This document shows, in pieces, positions 49,726 to 57,561 of a stretch of DNA of 57,595 nt. This stretch comes from Nitrospirota bacterium (GTDB lineage Bacteria > Nitrospirota > Thermodesulfovibrionia > Thermodesulfovibrionales > UBA6898), in NCBI GenBank assembly GCA_016217675.1, contig JACRHC010000029.1, forward strand, positions 1-57,595, written 5' to 3'. The stretch's first letter is position 1; the number at the start of each line of letters is the position of its first letter. Under the pieces are notes generated by a model, which had not been told where the DNA came from, ran no database searches, and saw only the letters and a list, made by a program, of their open reading frames with translations. The translations under genes and the position numbers were made by a program.

Positions 49726-51474
49726 ATGAAATTTGAAGATTTTTCTATCAGCAAGGAGACGTTACGCACCATTTCGGAGATCGGCTTTGAAGAACCGACA
49801 CCCATACAGGTTTCCGCGATACCTATTGTCATGAATGGGGGAGATGTTATCGGACAGGCGCAGACCGGCACAGGAAAGACCGCTGCCTTTGGCATCCCTA
49901 TCGTAGAAATGGCGAAGAAAGGCAAGAAGCCTTTTGCGATCATTCTTGAACCAACGCGTGAACTTGCCGTGCAGGTTGCCCAGGAGATGAACAGGATCGG
50001 CGCAGGAAAGAGGATTCATGCATTTCCTGTTTACGGCGGGAAATCTATCGACAACCAGATCAGGACACTGAGAGCAGGCGTTGATGTTGTAGTCGGTACG
50101 CCTGGCCGGATTATTGATCATATTCAGAGGAAGACGCTTTCCCTGTCTGACATCCGTATCGTCGTACTTGATGAGGCCGATGAGATGTTAGATATGGGCT
50201 TTATCGAAGATATCGAGACGATACTCAAGACGACTCCTGCAGAACGCCAGACGCTTCTCTTCTCTGCGACCATGCCCCTGCCTATATTGAACATTACAAA
50301 AAAATTCATGCGCTCGCCCGAGAAGATCAGGATCAATCCGAAGGATGTTGTTGTGCCTGAAATCAAGCAGGTCTTTTATGAGGTGAGGGATGCGGATAAG
50401 CTCAATGCCCTCACCCGGCTGATTGATGTTGAGGACCCTCAGCTTGCAATCGTCTTTTGCCATACGAAAAGAGATGTTGATGATGTGGCCATGAAACTCC
50501 AGCAGATGGGATACAGCGCCAGCCCGCTGCATGGTGATTTCACGCAGGCTCACCGTGACGAAGTTATGGAGAAGTTCAAAAAAGGAAAACTGGACATCCT
50601 TGTGGCTACCGACGTTGCTGCCCGGGGTCTTGATATCAAGAATGTCAGCCACGTAATCAACTACAGTATCCCTCAGAACCCTGAAAGTTATATCCACAGA
50701 ATAGGACGGACCGGCAGGGCCGGCAAGTCAGGCATTGCCATAACCCTTGTCTCTCCGAGGGAATACCGCCATCTGAAACTGATCGAGAGGACAGCCAAGA
50801 CCACGATTGACAAAAAGAGTCTGCCGACCTCAAAAGAGGTGCTTAAGGCAAAGGAAAAGAGCATTGCCAAAGAGATCACCGCAATGATCAGCGACAAAAA
50901 GCATGAAGGTTACCTGAAAATGATCGAGGTGTTGGCTGCCGAAAGCAGTGTGGCCGAGATCGCGGCAGCAGCGCTCTGTATTGCGTATGGCGAGCCCAAG
51001 GTTGCACACGTGAATGAATCAGCAGCTCCTGAGCAGCGCGGAAATGTCGCACGTCTCTTCATGACGATCGGCAGAAAGGACAAGATAACGGTCTCCGAGA
51101 TTGTGAAAGCAATTGCCTCCGGTGCGCGCATACCGGGAAGCAGGATCGGCAAGATCGAACTGCACGACTCCTTTACCTTTGTGGAAGTACCGGCAGACCT
51201 TGCGGATATGGTTATTCATGCCCTTGATGATATGATGGTCATGGGCAGACGGGTGCAGATCAAGCCGGCGAATACGCGGAAAGAATTTTCCGCTAAAGAG
51301 TTTGATGGAAGAAGCGGCAGAAAAGAGTTCCCAAAAAAAGAATATCCGAAAAAAGAGTTTGACAAAAAAGAGTATCCCCGGAAAGAGTTCCCAAAAAAAG
51401 AATATCCGAAAAAAGAGTTCTCCCGGAAAGATTACGACGTGAAAAGCGTTGTGAAGGACAAAAAGAAATATTAG
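49726..51474 (+). CDS. DEAD-box RNA helicase with DbpA-type RNA-binding domain
   Basis: 582 residues. Q motif GFEEPTPIQVSAIP, Walker A AQTGTGKTAA, PTRELAVQVAQE, TPGRIIDH, VLDEADEMLD, SATMP, then the second RecA domain with VATDVAARGLDIKNV and HRIGRTGRAGKSG. A DbpA-like RNA-binding domain follows (about 440-518: ARLFMTIGRKDKITVSEIVK). The tail from about 530 is Lys/Glu/Phe/Tyr repeats. Resembles CsdA/DeaD helicases for ribosome assembly or cold growth. AGGAAA precedes the ATG. Confidence 0.93.
   Translation: MKFEDFSISKETLRTISEIGFEEPTPIQVSAIPIVMNGGDVIGQAQTGTGKTAAFGIPIVEMAKKGKKPFAIILEPTRELAVQVAQEMNRIGAGKRIHAFPVYGGKSIDNQIRTLRAGVDVVVGTPGRIIDHIQRKTLSLSDIRIVVLDEADEMLDMGFIEDIETILKTTPAERQTLLFSATMPLPILNITKKFMRSPEKIRINPKDVVVPEIKQVFYEVRDADKLNALTRLIDVEDPQLAIVFCHTKRDVDDVAMKLQQMGYSASPLHGDFTQAHRDEVMEKFKKGKLDILVATDVAARGLDIKNVSHVINYSIPQNPESYIHRIGRTGRAGKSGIAITLVSPREYRHLKLIERTAKTTIDKKSLPTSKEVLKAKEKSIAKEITAMISDKKHEGYLKMIEVLAAESSVAEIAAAALCIAYGEPKVAHVNESAAPEQRGNVARLFMTIGRKDKITVSEIVKAIASGARIPGSRIGKIELHDSFTFVEVPADLADMVIHALDDMMVMGRRVQIKPANTRKEFSAKEFDGRSGRKEFPKKEYPKKEFDKKEYPRKEFPKKEYPKKEFSRKDYDVKSVVKDKKKY
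51322..51419 (+). repeat. Direct repeat encoding the helicase KEF/KEY tail
   Basis: A 38-base exact repeat (51322-51359 and 51382-51419, offset 60 bases) encodes KEFPKKEYPKKEF twice; a diverged copy lies between them. The unit is 20 residues long. The tail is positively charged and aromatic, probably a flexible RNA-binding extension. Copy number could vary by slippage. Confidence 0.85.
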
Positions 51475-51512
51475 CTATTTGAATAATACATCAAAATTGG
51501 TGTTTACTTGAG

Positions 51513-51866
51513 ATGGAGTTCACGGTAGAATACTATGAGACTGTGACGGGAAGGTGTCCCGTAAGGGAGTTTCTCGATGAGCTGGAAGCAAGCGATCCAG
51601 ACGACTTTGTGGCGGTTTTCGCTGGTCTGGGAAAGCTGCGAAGCCGACAGGCTCATCGCGAACCGCTGACCAAAGCTGTGGGCGACGGGTTGTTTGAATT
51701 GCGTCACGTCGGCAAGTTGAACACGCGTGTGTTGTGGTTCTTTATGAAAGGCCGGTGCATCGTCGCCGTTCACGGCATCCGCAACAAAGGCCAGGCCATT
51801 GCACCCCGCGACCTCGACACGGCGCGGGAACGGATGCGCGACTGGCAGAAGAGGATGAAATTATGA
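51513..51866 (+). CDS. RelE/HigB-type toxin (Gp49-like, DUF891)
   Basis: 117 residues. VEYYETVTGRCPVREFLDEL, ELRHVGKLNTRVLWFFMKG, IVAVHGIRNKGQAIAPRDLDT and ARERMRDWQKR match the phage-derived Gp49-like (DUF891) family, mRNA-cleaving ribosome-dependent toxins. Its TGA overlaps the antitoxin ATG (ATGA). The order toxin first, antitoxin second is the HigBA arrangement. Confidence 0.9.
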   Translation: MEFTVEYYETVTGRCPVREFLDELEASDPDDFVAVFAGLGKLRSRQAHREPLTKAVGDGLFELRHVGKLNTRVLWFFMKGRCIVAVHGIRNKGQAIAPRDLDTARERMRDWQKRMKL

Positions 51867-52222
51867 AGAAAACCAATTTTGACCGTCACCTCGAAGAGCA
51901 ACTCCGTGACCCGGATTTTGCGGAGCGCTTCAAGCGTGCCGGCGAGGCCTGGGACATAGCCCTCCAGATTGCCGCGCTTCGCCAAGAAGCTGGGCTTTCC
52001 CAAAAAGAACTTGCAAAGCTCCTAAAGACCTCCCAGCAGCAGGTCAGCAGATTGGAATCTCCAGACTATGAAGGCCATTCCCTCAGCATGCTACGCCGCG
52101 TGGCTGAAGCGCTGCATATGCACGTGCGCGTCGTTTTCGAACCGGAAAATAAAAGGGACGCTATGCATGTTGCCGAAAGAAGCGCGGTATATGGCGCCAA
52201 GCCCGCCAAAGTCAGGCGCTGA
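51863..52222 (+). CDS. XRE-family antitoxin (HigA-like)
   Basis: 119 residues from ATG 51863. A helical N-terminus (FDRHLEEQLRDPDFAERFKR) is followed by the Cro/C1 helix-turn-helix: LRQEAGLSQKELAKLLKTSQ, QQVSRLESPDYEGHSLSMLRR, VAEALHMHVRVVFEPE. It should neutralise the toxin and repress the pair's promoter. The C-terminus continues past the HTH with a short tail (AERSAVYGAKPAKVRR). Confidence 0.9.
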   Translation: MKKTNFDRHLEEQLRDPDFAERFKRAGEAWDIALQIAALRQEAGLSQKELAKLLKTSQQQVSRLESPDYEGHSLSMLRRVAEALHMHVRVVFEPENKRDAMHVAERSAVYGAKPAKVRR

Positions 52223-52226
52223 TTGT

Positions 52227-52316
52227 TGGGCGGAGATACACAAAGATGAGTTTCTGGCCGATTGGGAATTGGCGTCTAAAGGCGAACTGCCATTTCCTAT
52301 TGAACCGTTAAAATAA
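52227..52316 (+). pseudogene. DUF4160 C-terminal remnant
   Basis: In frame from 52227: WAEIHKDEFLADWELASKGE, LPFPIEPLK, stop at 52314-52316. This is the conserved end of DUF4160 proteins (the DEL-x-DWELA region and IEPL end). Nothing of the N-terminal DUF4160 domain lies upstream; the antitoxin gene ends 5 bases before. The toxin-antitoxin pair seems to have replaced the front of the gene. In intact loci DUF4160 is usually next to DUF2442, as here. Confidence 0.7.
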
Positions 52317-52327
52317 AGGAGGCAATC

Positions 52328-52578
52328 ATGTACATGCCTGTAAAGAAAGTTAACCCATTAAACGGTTACAAGTTAGGATTACCTTCGGCGACAATGAAGA
52401 AAGGGTGTTTGATATGTCGCCATATTTGAGCATGGGGAAATTCTCGGAGTTGAGGGACATTTCCGTGTTTAATTCGGTCACCGTCAAATTTGATACCATA
52501 GAGTGGGCAAATCATCTGGATATGGACCCGGAGTTTTTGTATGAAAAGAGTGTTGGAATTGAACAGGTGAAAGTGTAA
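52328..52578 (+). pseudogene. DUF2442 gene broken by a one-base deletion
   Basis: The ATG at 52328 gives MYMPVKKVNPLNGYKL, then reads out of frame and stops at 52421. If one base is added near 52374 the frame continues ITFGDNEERVFDMSPYLSMG, KFSELRDISVFNSVTVKFDT, IEWANHLDMDPEFLYEKS and ends at TAA 52576-52578. This is a typical short DUF2442 protein. RBS AAGGAGG is intact. A single-base deletion or sequencing error explains it; the first is more likely beside a truncated DUF4160. Confidence 0.75.
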
Positions 52579-52600
52579 TAAATGCTCTGGCGGAATTTAC

Positions 52601-53563
52601 ATGCCTGAAAAGAACGCAGATTATTATATTAAAAAGTTTGCACAACTAAGGATAGACAGAAGCCATGGTAGACCTGCCCCGCACAAGCCTATATTACTCC
52701 TCTCAATAATTGAACTAATAGAACGTGGTGTTATTCTCACAAATGAAATTGAACTCACCCCAGAGATAATTTCAACTTTTCTGAGTTATTGGAATGCTCT
52801 TTATCCTGAACAAAAGGGGATAGTTGCGTTACCGTTTTTTCATTTGAAGAGCGATGGCTTTTGGCACCTGATGCCCAATGACGGATATGAAAAGTCATTC
52901 AACTTAATTCGACATATTAAGTCGAGCTATCAAATCCGTGATATGGTCAAATATGCCTATCTCGACAGCGAATTGTTTGAACTCCTTTCTGCTGACAAGA
53001 GCCGAACAATGTTTAGACGAGTCATAATCGACAACTATTTTGATTTCGAGGAAAAGAAATGGCTGCTTCAGGCTGTTAATCTCAGCAGAGAGGCGTTGAA
53101 ATATGAGCACCTGTTGATAGCGGAAGCAAGCTTACCTTACTCAGTCAATAAGCCAAAAGAAAAAATCCGGGTCAAGGAAAAGGTTAGAGAAGTCGGGTTC
53201 CGGCATGTGATTATGTCGATTTACAATTACACTTGCTCTGTATGCAATATGAGAATCTTAACTCTTGAAGGTGCGTCGGTTGTCGATGCAGCGCATATAA
53301 TCCCTTTCAGTGTTTCAGCCAATGATGATATACGGAACGGCATCGCCTTGTGCAAACTGCATCACTGGTCTTTTGATGAAGGCCTTCTCAGCATTGACGA
53401 GAATTACCGTGTCATGACGACTCCCCTTTTAAGCGCTCAAAGACCAACAGAATGGTTACTGACTGAACTCAGTAATAAGCAAATTATGCTTCCGCAGAAT
53501 GAGACCCTTTATCCAGCTCAAGAAGCTCTGCATTATCATAGGGAGAATAAGTTTCTTAAATGA
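52601..53563 (+). CDS. HNH endonuclease with probable phosphorothioate-binding domain
   Basis: 320 residues. The N-terminal half (RPAPHKPILLLSIIELIERG, VALPFFHLKSDGFWHLMP) resembles the sulfur-binding domain of ScoMcrA-type enzymes, which read phosphorothioate-modified or methylated DNA. The C-terminal HNH nuclease has CSVCNMRI, then DAAHIIPFSV and NGIALCKLHHWSFDEGLL with catalytic His and Cys/His metal ligands. A stand-alone type IV restriction enzyme is the best reading. The gene is visibly AT-richer than neighbours, suggesting transfer. Start ATG 52601 has GGCGGAA upstream. Confidence 0.82.
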   Translation: MPEKNADYYIKKFAQLRIDRSHGRPAPHKPILLLSIIELIERGVILTNEIELTPEIISTFLSYWNALYPEQKGIVALPFFHLKSDGFWHLMPNDGYEKSFNLIRHIKSSYQIRDMVKYAYLDSELFELLSADKSRTMFRRVIIDNYFDFEEKKWLLQAVNLSREALKYEHLLIAEASLPYSVNKPKEKIRVKEKVREVGFRHVIMSIYNYTCSVCNMRILTLEGASVVDAAHIIPFSVSANDDIRNGIALCKLHHWSFDEGLLSIDENYRVMTTPLLSAQRPTEWLLTELSNKQIMLPQNETLYPAQEALHYHRENKFLK

Positions 53564-53709
53564 AGAACGGCCAAGGGAGGCAATATTGATCCGCAGCACA
53601 TGTCTCAGCTTCAGCCTGGCATTGCAAAGACCCGGCTGCCGAATTCAACGAGACCGATTGACATTCGAACCTGGTCACTTTAGAGAACGGAGTCTGAAAG
53701 ACTCAAAAA

Positions 53710-53937
53710 GTGGAAAGTAGCTACAGCATAAATATGGAAGCCTTAAGAAAGTTGCTATTGATCTCAACATCGCCAACACTACAATCCCAATTCGCCAAAA
53801 TCGTTGAAAAAGTAGAAGCCCTCAAAGCCCACTATCAGGCCGGTTTAAAAGAGCTGGAAAACCTGTATGGCCCCCTCTCTCAGCGGGCATTTAAGGGGGA
53901 GTTGGATTTGAGTGGGCTGGAGCAGGAGGGAATTTGA
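53710..53937 (+). pseudogene. HsdS (type I restriction specificity subunit) tail fragment
   Basis: 75 codons; the frame from about 53734 reads LQSQFAKIVEKVEALKAHYQ, then AGLKELENLYGPLSQRAFKG, ELDL: the C-terminal conserved coiled-coil end of type I HsdS. Both target-recognition domains and hsdM/hsdR are absent. The 145 bases before it (53564-53709) hold no recognisable gene. Ends right against the BRO-N gene (stop TGA then ATG). Confidence 0.75.
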
Positions 53938-54786
53938 ATGAGCGCTAATGAAGAGAACAAACTCGCGGTCTTTCAGGGAAAGCGTGTCAGAAAGGTATAT
54001 CATGAGGGTGAGTGGTGGTTTGTTATTACCGACATCATCGCTGCACTGACGGATGCCGCCGATCCCGCCGATTATTGGAAGAAAATGCGCAGACGAGATC
54101 CGGATTTGGGCAAAACCCTCCAAGGGGGGGGACAATTTGTCCCCCCCCTTGCCTTGGCGTTCGCAACGGCCGGCGGGATTCAGAAACTCCAGTGCTGGAA
54201 CACCGATGGTATCTTCCGCCTGATCCAGTCCATCCCCAGCCCCAAGGCTGAACCGTTCAAACGCTGGCTGGCACGGGTCGGCAAGGAGCGGATCGACGAG
54301 ATAGAAAACCCTGAACTGTCCATGGAGCGGATGAAAGAGCTTTATGAAAAGAAGGGGTATCCCAAGGAATGGATAGACAAGCGGACGCGGGGGATTGCCG
54401 TCCGTCAGGATTTGACCGATGAATGGAAAAATCGGGGAGTTCTGAGCAATCAGGAATTTGCTATTCTGACCAATGAGATTATGCAGGGAGCTTTTGATCT
54501 GAAGGTTGATGAGTATAAGCAGGTGAAGGGATTGGAGCGCGAGAACCTTCGTGATCATATGACGGACATTGAACTGATTTTAACAATGCTGGGCGAGGCC
54601 ACGACTACGAAGATAACGAGAGACAGGGATTCAAAGGGGTTTATTCCCCTTAAAAAGGACGCTAAAGACGGCGGGGCTGTTGCAGGCAGGACGCGGCAAG
54701 ATATTGAAAGACAGTCCGGTACCCCGGTGGTAAGCAGCCGAAACTATAAGTTACTGGCGCAGCCGCGAAAGAAGAAGCTGACGTAA
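53938..54786 (+). CDS. BRO-N domain protein (phage antirepressor-like)
   Basis: 282 residues. N-terminal BRO-N domain: VRKVYHEGEWWFVITDIIAA, CWNTDGIFRLIQSIPSPKAE and FKRWLARVGKERIDEIENPE; then ELYEKKGYPKEWIDKRTRGI and a C-terminal GFIPLKKDAKDGGAVAGRTR, QDIERQSGTPVVSS. This is the family often carried within type I restriction-modification operons, in line with the HsdS fragment just upstream. Its role there is unknown. Near residues 60-75 the gene contains paired G8 and C8 tracts. Starts at the HsdS stop. Confidence 0.85.
   Translation: MSANEENKLAVFQGKRVRKVYHEGEWWFVITDIIAALTDAADPADYWKKMRRRDPDLGKTLQGGGQFVPPLALAFATAGGIQKLQCWNTDGIFRLIQSIPSPKAEPFKRWLARVGKERIDEIENPELSMERMKELYEKKGYPKEWIDKRTRGIAVRQDLTDEWKNRGVLSNQEFAILTNEIMQGAFDLKVDEYKQVKGLERENLRDHMTDIELILTMLGEATTTKITRDRDSKGFIPLKKDAKDGGAVAGRTRQDIERQSGTPVVSSRNYKLLAQPRKKKLT
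54122..54150 (+). repeat. G8/C8 inverted repeat inside the BRO-N gene
   Basis: AA-G8-ACAA, one central T, TTGT-C8-TT: a perfect 14-base inverted repeat made mainly of an eight-G and an eight-C run, in the coding sequence. Such runs slip during replication, so this could switch the gene on and off; the hairpin may also stall polymerases or ribosomes. Confidence 0.9.
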
Positions 54787-54826
54787 GGGAAGCCATGTCC
54801 GCCGCTTTGATCGTTTATCATTGCCC

Positions 54827-55573
54827 ATGATCATAAGGGAAGTTCAGGCCAAGTCCATTCTCTCGAAGTCAGGTATTCCGGGAGCTGACTATTGCATCAA
54901 TGCCTATGTCGGCTGTTCACATGCCTGTGTATACTGCTATGCCACCTTCATGAAAAAATATACCGGCCACACAGAGCTGTGGGGAACCTTTGTTGATGTT
55001 AAGGTCAATGCTGCCGAGCTCCTCAGAAAACAGATGCAAAAAGCGAAGAGGGGCCATGTGATGGTCAGTTCCGTAACCGACGCATATCAGCCGCTTGAGG
55101 TTAAATACCGGCTGACAAGGCAATGTCTCGAAATTCTGCTTGAGCATCAATTCCCGGTGGGTATTCTGACTAAATCTCCGTTGGTGCTCAGGGACCTTGA
55201 TATCATAAAAAGGTTCGATGAGATAGAGGTTGGTCTTACGCTCTCAACTGACGATGAGAAGATGCGAAAGATCTTTGAACCGGGGGCCCCTCCGATCGAG
55301 GCCCGCATCAGCACACTCAGGACGTTAAAAGAGCAGGGTGTTAAGACTTATGTATTTGTCGGTCCTATGCTGCCGATGAACCCTGCGGTGCTGGCTGAAA
55401 AGATCGGAAGGTATACGGATTCCATTCTCATCAGCAGGATGAACTATGTATCCAAAACAGCGCATATTTTCAAAAAGCTGGGCATGATGCAGTGGCTCGA
55501 AAAGGGATTCGCTGAGGAGATCAAGACCCGCATCAGGAAGAGTCTCGGGCATGAAAAGGTCATTGACTGCTGA
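54827..55573 (+). CDS. SPL-family radical SAM protein
   Basis: 248 residues. The cluster motif is C-x3-C-x2-C in YVGCSHACVYCYATFMKKY, followed by HVMVSSVTDAYQPLEVKYR, VGILTKSPLVLRDLDIIKRF and VGLTLSTDDEKMRKIFEP. This is the short spore-photoproduct-lyase-like radical SAM family (no spores implied); substrate unknown. Start ATG 54827 is preferred to the TTG two codons earlier; no strong ribosome site is seen at either. Confidence 0.85.
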   Translation: MIIREVQAKSILSKSGIPGADYCINAYVGCSHACVYCYATFMKKYTGHTELWGTFVDVKVNAAELLRKQMQKAKRGHVMVSSVTDAYQPLEVKYRLTRQCLEILLEHQFPVGILTKSPLVLRDLDIIKRFDEIEVGLTLSTDDEKMRKIFEPGAPPIEARISTLRTLKEQGVKTYVFVGPMLPMNPAVLAEKIGRYTDSILISRMNYVSKTAHIFKKLGMMQWLEKGFAEEIKTRIRKSLGHEKVIDC

Positions 55574-55649
55574 AGTTGCGGAAACTGGGATATAATATTA
55601 ACTATGAATATCATAGAGCCTGAAATCAGACAGGACCGGGGAGGTAATT

Positions 55650-56093
55650 ATGTTTAAGTCGCTGCTCAGAACGGACAGCAACATGGGTAGTATATTTCTA
55701 AGGCTTGCACTCGGCGTTGTGATGTTCCCTCACGGAGCCCAGAAGGTTCTCGGATGGTACGGCGGTCCCGGTTTTGAAAAGACGCTGGCGATCTTTACAG
55801 CAAACATGCATTTCCCTGCTGGTGCAGTTATTCTGCTCATGACTGCTGAATTTGCCGGTTCTCTCTGTCTGATTGCCGGTTTGTTTACCCGCGTTTTTGC
55901 CCTGGCTATCGGTCTTTCCCTTTCAATCTGCGCTGCCATGAACCACGTGCAGAACGGTTTCTTCATGAACTGGTTCGGCAACCAGAAGGGCGAAGGCTTC
56001 GAGTTCCATATCCTTGCAGCCGGTATTGCGCTCGCCCTTGTCGTCAAAGGCGGCGGCGCTTTTTCGATCGATAGAATGATCGCAAAGAAATAG
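55650..56093 (+). CDS. DoxX family membrane protein
   Basis: 147 residues, four helices: FLRLALGVVMFPHGAQKVLGW, FPAGAVILLMTAEFAGSLCLI, FALAIGLSLSICAAMN and ILAAGIALALVVKGGG. MFPHGAQKVLGWYGG and the NWFGNQKGEGFEFHI loop are DoxX-like. DoxX relatives couple to thiol or quinone redox chemistry; the specific role here is unknown. GGGGAGG precedes the ATG. The next gene begins 20 bases later. Confidence 0.88.
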   Translation: MFKSLLRTDSNMGSIFLRLALGVVMFPHGAQKVLGWYGGPGFEKTLAIFTANMHFPAGAVILLMTAEFAGSLCLIAGLFTRVFALAIGLSLSICAAMNHVQNGFFMNWFGNQKGEGFEFHILAAGIALALVVKGGGAFSIDRMIAKK

Positions 56094-56113
56094 TTTCTCT
56101 AAGAAGGCAGGTC

Positions 56114-57259
56114 ATGTCTCTTTTTTTTATTACATTCTTTCTTGCATACGGTGGCATGCATCTGTACGCCTTTCTGAGAGCCAGGGCTGCCCTCCATTTT
56201 GGATTGTTCTCTTCCCTGGCAATATCGTTTTTTATGCTGGTGATGCTCCTGGCCCCGCTACTCATCAGGCAGGCGGAAAAGCAGGGACTGGAGGAGTTCG
56301 CCCGCATGTTTTCCCTTTTTGGATATATGTGGCTCGGCATACTTTTTCTTTTTTCTTCATCATCGTTGATGATTGACCTGTACCGGTTTTTGATCAGATC
56401 TGCTGAACTCGTGAGGCGGGCGGACTACGCGAACCTTAAGCCCTCGGCAGGCGTCCTATTTTATCTGCCCCTGATCGTGTCGCTGCTTGTTGCCGCCTAT
56501 GGCTACGGAGAGGCGAGGAACATCAGGACAGAAAAGATCACCATCAGAACACCTAAGATTTCAAAGGTGCTCGGAAAGATCAGGATCGTTCAGATATCTG
56601 ATGTCCACCTTGGCCTGATCATCAGGGATGAACGACTCTCAAGCATGCTGAAACTGGTCCAGGAGGCTGCACCGGACCTCCTGGTATCTACCGGTGATCT
56701 TGTTGACGGACAGATCAACGGCATGCCTGGCCTGGCTGAACTGTTCAATGGGATCAACCCGCGCTACGGCAAGTTTGCCATCACAGGGAACCATGAATTC
56801 TATGCCGGGCTTGATCAGGCCCTTGCTTTTACCAGAAAATCCGGCTTCAGGGTCCTGCGCAATGAGGCTCTTGATATCGAGGGTATTCTGAATATTGCCG
56901 GCGTTGATGACAGGGCCGTCGGGCCGCGGTCGGTTGTCGGCGATGGCATTGAACAAGAGATGCTGTCGCGGCTCTCAAAAGAAAGATTTACGCTGTTCCT
57001 GAAGCATCGGCCTCTTTTTGACAAAGGATCAGCAGGTCTCTTTGATCTGCAGCTCTCAGGCCATGTTCACCGGGGCCAGATCTTTCCCTTCAGCATACTC
57101 ACGAAACTTTATTATCCGGTGCATGCTGGATTTGTGCGTCTTGACAGAGGTTCGCGCCTCTATGTCAGCAGGGGAACGGGAACATGGGGCCCTCCGATAC
57201 GGTTCCTTTCTCCCCCGGAGATAACCGTGATAGATCTTGTCCATGGGGAATCTGAATGA
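56114..57259 (+). CDS. Membrane metallophosphoesterase (YaeI/YkuE-like)
   Basis: 381 residues. Four helices at the N-terminus (about 1-20, 35-57, 70-100, 115-135) and then a calcineurin-type phosphoesterase domain: SDVHLGL, STGDLVDG, TGNHEFYAG and SGHVHRGQIFP, with the final GTGTWGPPIR. Probably acts at the outer face of the membrane; some YkuE relatives hydrolyse UDP-diacylglucosamine-like lipids, but the substrate here is open. Its stop overlaps the next reading frame (ATGA). Confidence 0.88.
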   Translation: MSLFFITFFLAYGGMHLYAFLRARAALHFGLFSSLAISFFMLVMLLAPLLIRQAEKQGLEEFARMFSLFGYMWLGILFLFSSSSLMIDLYRFLIRSAELVRRADYANLKPSAGVLFYLPLIVSLLVAAYGYGEARNIRTEKITIRTPKISKVLGKIRIVQISDVHLGLIIRDERLSSMLKLVQEAAPDLLVSTGDLVDGQINGMPGLAELFNGINPRYGKFAITGNHEFYAGLDQALAFTRKSGFRVLRNEALDIEGILNIAGVDDRAVGPRSVVGDGIEQEMLSRLSKERFTLFLKHRPLFDKGSAGLFDLQLSGHVHRGQIFPFSILTKLYYPVHAGFVRLDRGSRLYVSRGTGTWGPPIRFLSPPEITVIDLVHGESE

Positions 57260-57420
57260 GGCAGTTCTTCCGTGAACCGCAGACACCGGTCAATATTGCC
57301 CTGCGCATAAGCTGCGCGTACGCTGCAACAGGAGCGCTCTGGATCCTTTTTTCCGCTACCCTGCTCTCCCTCATCATATCGGAGCCGGCAACCCTTACCC
57401 GCTGTATCGTGCATTGCTGA
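57256..57420 (+). pseudogene. Truncated N-terminus of a membrane-bound sensor
   Basis: A 54-codon frame starting in the overlap ATGA: MRQFFREPQTPVNIALRISC, then AYAATGALWILFSATLLSLI, ISEPATLTR, CIVHC, stop. The R-I-s-x-a-Y-a-a-x-G-A-L-W-I-L-F-S pattern ending in a S-x-P-x-T-L-T-R helix is the usual first helix of PAS/histidine-kinase or GGDEF sensors. The body is missing after TLTR. It could still be a short membrane peptide. Confidence 0.5.
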
Positions 57421-57561
57421 CAGGCTTCTTTCTGCCTGATGAATAGACCGTAATCATGTAACCTTTGGCTTGACACGGTCAACCCCTTGTCTTTACAGAG
57501 TATAAAGTCCTGTGTTACACTTGATATCTTAAAATACGATATAAGGAAAGGCGGTGATTGC

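Noticed and set aside
51322..51419. CRISPR-like regular repeats
   Set aside because: Repeats are in frame, have coding spacers of the same type and encode a continuous protein tail.
57470..57498. Promoter TTGACA-17-TTACAG
   Set aside because: The -10 box is poor and the downstream gene is cut, so it cannot be tied to a start.
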